DNA of 9,645 bases from Proteobacteria bacterium UBA2996 (GTDB lineage: Bacteria > Pseudomonadota > Gammaproteobacteria > Arenicellales > UBA868): NCBI GenBank assembly GCA_002346525.1, contig DDZY01000172.1, forward strand, positions 1-9,645. Direction: 5' to 3'. Positions 6,512-9,645 of the stretch are shown here, piece after piece; within the stretch, counting starts at the first letter, position 1, and each line of letters starts with the position of its first letter. A model generated the notes under the pieces. The model did not search any database, was not told the origin of the DNA, and was given only the letters and a program-made list of their open reading frames with translations. Position numbers and translations under genes: made by a program.

Positions 6512-7401
6512 CTGGCGGAGAAGCTACTTCGCTGGACCCGAAAATCAATCGGCCACGACGCACGCGCCTGCAGGGCGCGTTACGAGAGATTCTTAAAGCG
6601 CCGATTACGGCCAAATTTGGAATCCTGGTGATTCTGGTTTATGGATTCGTGGCGATATTTGCCCCGATTCTGACCCCGTACGGCGAAACCGAGATCGTTG
6701 GTCCCGAGTTTGACGTCTGGGGTGAGCAATTCATTCTGGGCACAGACGGTCTTGGTCGGGACATGCTGACACGACTCCTGTTCGGCGCCCGTAATACCGT
6801 GGGGATTGCCTTCATTACCACCTGTCTCGCTTTTCTGATCGGCGGCCTGACCGGCCTGCTCGCCGCGATTTATGGCGGCTGGCTCGACCAGATATCAAGC
6901 CGGATCGTAGATGTACTGATGGCTATTCCCCAACTCATTTTTGCGCTGATGCTGCTGGCGATTTTCGGTACCTCGATTCCAACATTGGTCATCGTGATCG
7001 CCACACTGGATGCCACCCGAATTTTTCGCGTAACCCGCGCAGTCAGCCTGAACGTCGTCGTGCTGGATTACTTTGAAGCGGCGAGGCTTCGGGGGGAACG
7101 GATTTTCTGGTTGTGCGTTCGGGAGATTCTGCCGAATATCACAGCTCCTCTGATGGCAGAGTTTGGCCTGCGTTTTTGTTTTGTCTTCCTGATGATTGCC
7201 GCACTCAGTTTTCTGGGACTGGGCATTCAGCCGCCTACGGCAGATTGGGGATCGATGGTGCGGGAAAACGCCGTGCTCATCACTTATGGAGATATCACCC
7301 CCGTCCTCCCCGCAATTGCAATTGCGATTCTGACGCTCGGCGTTAACTTCCTGGTGGACTGGTTCCTTCACAAGTCCAGCGGCCTCAAGGATGGGCATTA
7401 A
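6508..7401 (+). CDS. ABC transporter inner-membrane permease, DppC/OppC type
   Basis: This 297-residue protein is the second channel subunit. It has the DppC-type cytoplasmic N-terminus (about 1-32), a first membrane segment at about 37-55, and the periplasmic signature LGTDGLGRDMLTRLLFGAR at 77-95. Further membrane segments follow, with the EAA loop at about 188-214 (YFEAARLRG then REILPNITAP) and the family motif FLGLGIQPPTADWG at 235-248. Its ATG overlaps the TGA of the preceding permease by 4 bases, so the two are almost certainly co-translated. Its TAA at 7399-7401 lies 24 bases before the chosen ATPase start. Length and motifs are normal; the transported solute cannot be read from the permease. 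Confidence 0.94.
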   Translation: MTGGEATSLDPKINRPRRTRLQGALREILKAPITAKFGILVILVYGFVAIFAPILTPYGETEIVGPEFDVWGEQFILGTDGLGRDMLTRLLFGARNTVGIAFITTCLAFLIGGLTGLLAAIYGGWLDQISSRIVDVLMAIPQLIFALMLLAIFGTSIPTLVIVIATLDATRIFRVTRAVSLNVVVLDYFEAARLRGERIFWLCVREILPNITAPLMAEFGLRFCFVFLMIAALSFLGLGIQPPTADWGSMVRENAVLITYGDITPVLPAIAIAILTLGVNFLVDWFLHKSSGLKDGH

Positions 7402-7425
7402 TGACGACTTGTGGCGTATGGGCTA

Positions 7426-9066
7426 ATGACTAACCGACTGCTAGAAATCCGTAACCTTGAGATCGATGGCGAAAGCGATGAGGTCTGGCACGAGATCATT
7501 AAAGGCCTTGATCTCGACCTCGACCGGGGAGAAGTTCTTGGTCTGATCGGGGAATCGGGTGCGGGTAAATCCACGCTGGGTCTCGCTGCGATGAACTTTG
7601 TTCGGCCGGGATGCCGCATCCGTGGCGGCACAATCCGCTTCGACGGTCAGGAACTTACTGAACAGTCGGAGACCACACTACGCAAACTGCGTGGTGTCCG
7701 GATCGCCTATGTCGCGCAGAGTGCTGCAGCATCTTTTAACCCCGCACATCAACTGATTGACCAGTTCTCCGAGATCCCGGTGGTCCATAAGGTCAAAAGC
7801 CGCCAGGATGCGGAAGCCGATGCCAAGGATCTCTACCGGCGGGTGCTGCTTCCGGATCCCAACGGTATCGGGTACCGCTATCCCCATCAGGTCTCGGGCG
7901 GGCAACTGCAGCGGGCCATGACCGCGATGGCGCTATCCTGCCGACCCGATCTCATTATTTTTGACGAGCCCACTACCGCACTGGATGTCACAACGCAGAT
8001 CGAGGTACTCACCACGATCCGGGACATTGTTCGCGAGTTCAACACGGCTGCAATTTACATCTCCCACGATCTTGCCGTGGTAGCACAGATGGCCGACCGC
8101 ATCATGGTTTTGCGCTACGGAGAACTCGTGGAGGAATCGACTACGCGTCAAATGATGTCGGATCCCAAAATGGACTACACCAAGTCATTGTGGGCAGTCC
8201 GCTCATTCAAGAAAGAGGCCGAAACCGCCGCGACTGAGATCAATCCGGTCGTCAAGGTCGATAACGTTACCGCAGGGTACGGTGAAGAAGACATTCTCAA
8301 GAACGTCACTTTTGAAATTCACCGTGGACAGACTGTCGCCATCGTTGGCGAATCCGGCAGCGGCAAGAGTACGGCGGCCCGAGTTATCACCGGACTGCTG
8401 CCGCCGCGGCTTGGCGAAGTCCAATTCAGCGGTGAGGCGCTACCAAAGAGTTTCAAATCAAGAAACAAAGACCAACTACGTCACGTGCAGATGATCTACC
8501 AGATGGCTGATACGGCTCTGAATCCCCGGCAACGCATCCGCAATATCATCGGCAGACCGCTCAGTTTCTATCTCAACCTGAGGGGGAAACAAAAAGAAGA
8601 GCGCATACGCGAACTGTTATCCCTGATTGAACTGGAACCGGATTTATATATAGACCGGTATCCCGATGAACTCTCGGGCGGCCAGAAACAGCGGGTCAGC
8701 ATCGCGCGAGCATTGGCAGCCGAGCCCGAATTCATTATCTGTGATGAAGTGACCTCTGCCCTCGATCAACTCGTTGCGGAAGGAATCCTGAGACTGCTTG
8801 ATCGACTACAAAGAGAATTCAATCTCGCGTACATGTTTATCACGCACGACCTCGCCACCGTCAAAGCGATTGCAGATAACGTCGTGGTGATGCTCCAGGG
8901 CGAGATTGTGGAGCAGGGTCCGAAAACGGATGTGTTCTCACCGCCCCATCACGAATACACTGAACTGCTGCTGTCATCAGTACCGGAGATGGATCCGGAC
9001 TGGCTCAATGAATTGATCGCGCACCGGGAAAAGCACGGTGTGATGACTTCAACATCAACTTCCTGA
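7426..9066 (+). CDS. Fused double-ATPase of a dipeptide/oligopeptide-type ABC importer (DppD-DppF fusion)
   Basis: This 546-residue cytoplasmic protein carries two complete ABC ATPase domains that power the two permeases. Domain 1 (about 5-255) has Walker A GESGAGKST with Lys48, signature VSGGQLQR near 156-163, Walker B LIIFDEP with Asp180/Glu181 and switch His214. Domain 2 (about 275-525) has GESGSGKST with Lys314, LSGGQKQR near 416-423, Walker B IICDEV with Asp440/Glu441 and switch His474. Each domain is followed by a short oligo_HPY-like tail (DPKMDYTKSL; PPHHEYTELLL). Both catalytic sites look intact; Val replaces Pro after the second DE, which is not disabling. The start is uncertain: in-frame GTG 7411 adds five residues and neither start has a good ribosome site. 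ATG 7426 is preferred because MTNRLLEIRNLEI fits the family start. It is the last gene of the importer. Confidence 0.93.
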   Translation: MTNRLLEIRNLEIDGESDEVWHEIIKGLDLDLDRGEVLGLIGESGAGKSTLGLAAMNFVRPGCRIRGGTIRFDGQELTEQSETTLRKLRGVRIAYVAQSAAASFNPAHQLIDQFSEIPVVHKVKSRQDAEADAKDLYRRVLLPDPNGIGYRYPHQVSGGQLQRAMTAMALSCRPDLIIFDEPTTALDVTTQIEVLTTIRDIVREFNTAAIYISHDLAVVAQMADRIMVLRYGELVEESTTRQMMSDPKMDYTKSLWAVRSFKKEAETAATEINPVVKVDNVTAGYGEEDILKNVTFEIHRGQTVAIVGESGSGKSTAARVITGLLPPRLGEVQFSGEALPKSFKSRNKDQLRHVQMIYQMADTALNPRQRIRNIIGRPLSFYLNLRGKQKEERIRELLSLIELEPDLYIDRYPDELSGGQKQRVSIARALAAEPEFIICDEVTSALDQLVAEGILRLLDRLQREFNLAYMFITHDLATVKAIADNVVVMLQGEIVEQGPKTDVFSPPHHEYTELLLSSVPEMDPDWLNELIAHREKHGVMTSTSTS

Positions 9067-9090
9067 TCTTCTCTGACGAGAAAAATAGCT

Positions 9091-9462
9091 TCAACCTCTG
9101 ACATCCAAATTGGATGTGTGGAAAAGCTTGACGACGGTTTCCCGGATATCCCACCTCACCCGCTGCCCTTTACGCGTAAAGATACTGTCGCCCGGAATGC
9201 ACTCGATAGGTGCTTGCCCTCCCGAAGTCAGAATCAACCGACCCTACAAAATGGTTTGCAGCTCATCTCCCAGTTCGTTGCAATCGAAGACACCTTCCGT
9301 GCAGCGCCAAACTCCCAGTCGGGCGGTACCGTCAGGACTCACATAATCGATGCGCCCTGAGGCAACCGGGTTGCCCTGCACAATCACATAGTCAGACGCC
9401 TTGTTGTCAAAGGGCCAGTGCTCAAGATCATCGAGCGGCTCGTCTCTTCGATAACGACGCAT
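9091..9462 (-). pseudogene. Small DUF861/Cupin_3-type cupin gene interrupted by one in-frame TAG
   Basis: From ATG 9462 a single frame runs 123 residues to TGA at 9093-9091, with only one interruption: TAG at 9246-9244 (codon 73). Before it lies GVWRCTEGVFDCN followed by DELQTIL; after it come GRLILT, IPGDSIF and RWDIRETVVKLFHTSN. Together these make a full Cupin_3 pattern of the type W-x-C-x-x-G, D-E-x-x-x-I-L-E-G, P-G-D and W-x-x-x-E-x-x-x-K. The stop falls exactly where this family usually has Glu before Gly, one base from GAG. The family is a small beta-barrel of mostly unknown or ureidoglycolate/ureidoglycine-related function and usually lacks the histidine triad, as here. The gene follows the M24 gene by 33 bp, with AAAGG just before the ATG. 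It may be a recent nonsense pseudogene, a sequencing error or read-through. Confidence 0.8.
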
Positions 9463-9495
9463 GATCCCTTTCTCTTTAACGATGGATCCATTCTC

Positions 9496-9645
9496 CTAAG
9501 GCGCAATGTGCGGCCCGTAGGGTGTTGTCGTCAGCACCTCTGCCCCGTCCGCACCCAGCAGAACGGTATTGGAGGTGAAGTAGTTTCCCCGGCCCGTTTC
9601 AGTAAACCACGACATCAGATGAAAGGTCATGCCCTCTCGCATCTC
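9496..9645 (-). CDS. M24-family 'pita-bread' hydrolase (creatinase / Xaa-Pro dipeptidase / ectoine-hydrolase-like), C-terminal fragment
   Basis: Only the last 49 residues lie inside the window; the gene continues past the right edge. The fragment reads REGMTFHL, WFTETGRGNY, SNTVLLGADGAEVLTT and ends PYGPHIAP before TAG. This matches the end of the M24 fold: a GM-[VT]-F strand, a glycine-rich loop, then S-x-T-V-x-V---DG-x-E-x-LT. The closing PYGP recalls the C-terminus of creatinase. At the two positions where metal-dependent M24 peptidases normally carry Glu ligands, alignment by eye gives Met11 and Asn26 of the fragment. This fits a non-metal hydrolase better than an aminopeptidase. It would cleave a small C-N bonded substrate in the cytoplasm. 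It is first in a minus-strand pair with the cupin gene and convergent with the importer. Confidence 0.7.
   Translation of the reverse strand, partial: EMREGMTFHLMSWFTETGRGNYFTSNTVLLGADGAEVLTTTPYGPHIAP

Noticed and set aside
7401..7433. Ten-residue micro-ORF (ATG 7401, sharing the A of the permease TAA) that runs over the ATPase start
   Set aside because: It could act in translational re-initiation, but it has no ribosome site of its own and such overlaps arise easily by chance.
9069..9086. TTCTC-TGAC-GAGAA hairpin between the convergent ATPase and cupin genes as a bidirectional terminator
   Set aside because: The stem is only 5 bp and A/T-rich, and there is no T run after it on either strand. 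It is too weak to call.
9118..9464. Overlapping plus-strand open frames after the ATPase gene
   Set aside because: They lie opposite the cupin frame, which has domain motifs throughout. Their translations are low-complexity and unlike known proteins.
1..9645. Mobile element, CRISPR, toxin-antitoxin or defence system
   Set aside because: No transposase, integrase, terminal repeats, repeat-spacer pattern or defence domains were found. All genes are metabolic or transport.

Overview
The window looks like a bacterial catabolic and uptake locus, most likely from a marine-type proteobacterium. That guess rests on moderate GC, a canonical UUCG-loop terminator, a Tat-exported solute-binding protein and gene families common in alpha- and gammaproteobacteria. 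No rRNA, tRNA, CRISPR array, insertion sequence or phage gene is visible, and the species cannot be fixed from this sequence.

Layout. From about 3540 leftwards, three minus-strand genes form one probable operon: a mandelate racemase/muconate lactonizing (MR/MLE) enolase-superfamily enzyme with an altered active site (2395-3540), a second MR/MLE enzyme resembling cis-3-hydroxy-L-proline dehydratase (1234-2352), and a PLP enzyme of the cystathionine gamma-synthase/methionine gamma-lyase family that runs off the left edge (1-1142). A ~200 bp divergent control region separates them from a plus-strand ABC importer of the dipeptide/oligopeptide class: a Tat-signal binding protein (3745-5361), a strong intrinsic terminator (5383-5412), a leader with short repeats, two permeases (5555-6511 and 6508-7401) and one fused double-ATPase (7426-9066). 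Converging on the importer from the right are two minus-strand genes: the C-terminus of an M24 'pita-bread' hydrolase (9496-9645, cut by the window edge) and a small DUF861-type cupin gene interrupted by one in-frame TAG (9091-9462).

How it may work. The importer would bring in a small amino-acid-like or peptide substrate. The M24 enzyme could hydrolyse it, the enolase-superfamily enzymes could epimerise or dehydrate a proline-like or other amino-acid product, and the PLP enzyme could perform a beta- or gamma-elimination. One coherent hypothesis is scavenging of 3-hydroxyproline-containing peptides or related N-substituted amino acids. The sequence does not prove the substrate, and no regulator gene or Delta1-pyrroline-2-carboxylate reductase lies in the window.

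Most notable points: the single amber codon in an otherwise intact cupin, the missing second catalytic lysine in the 2395-3540 enzyme, and the terminator-plus-repeat arrangement that uncouples the binding protein from its permeases.
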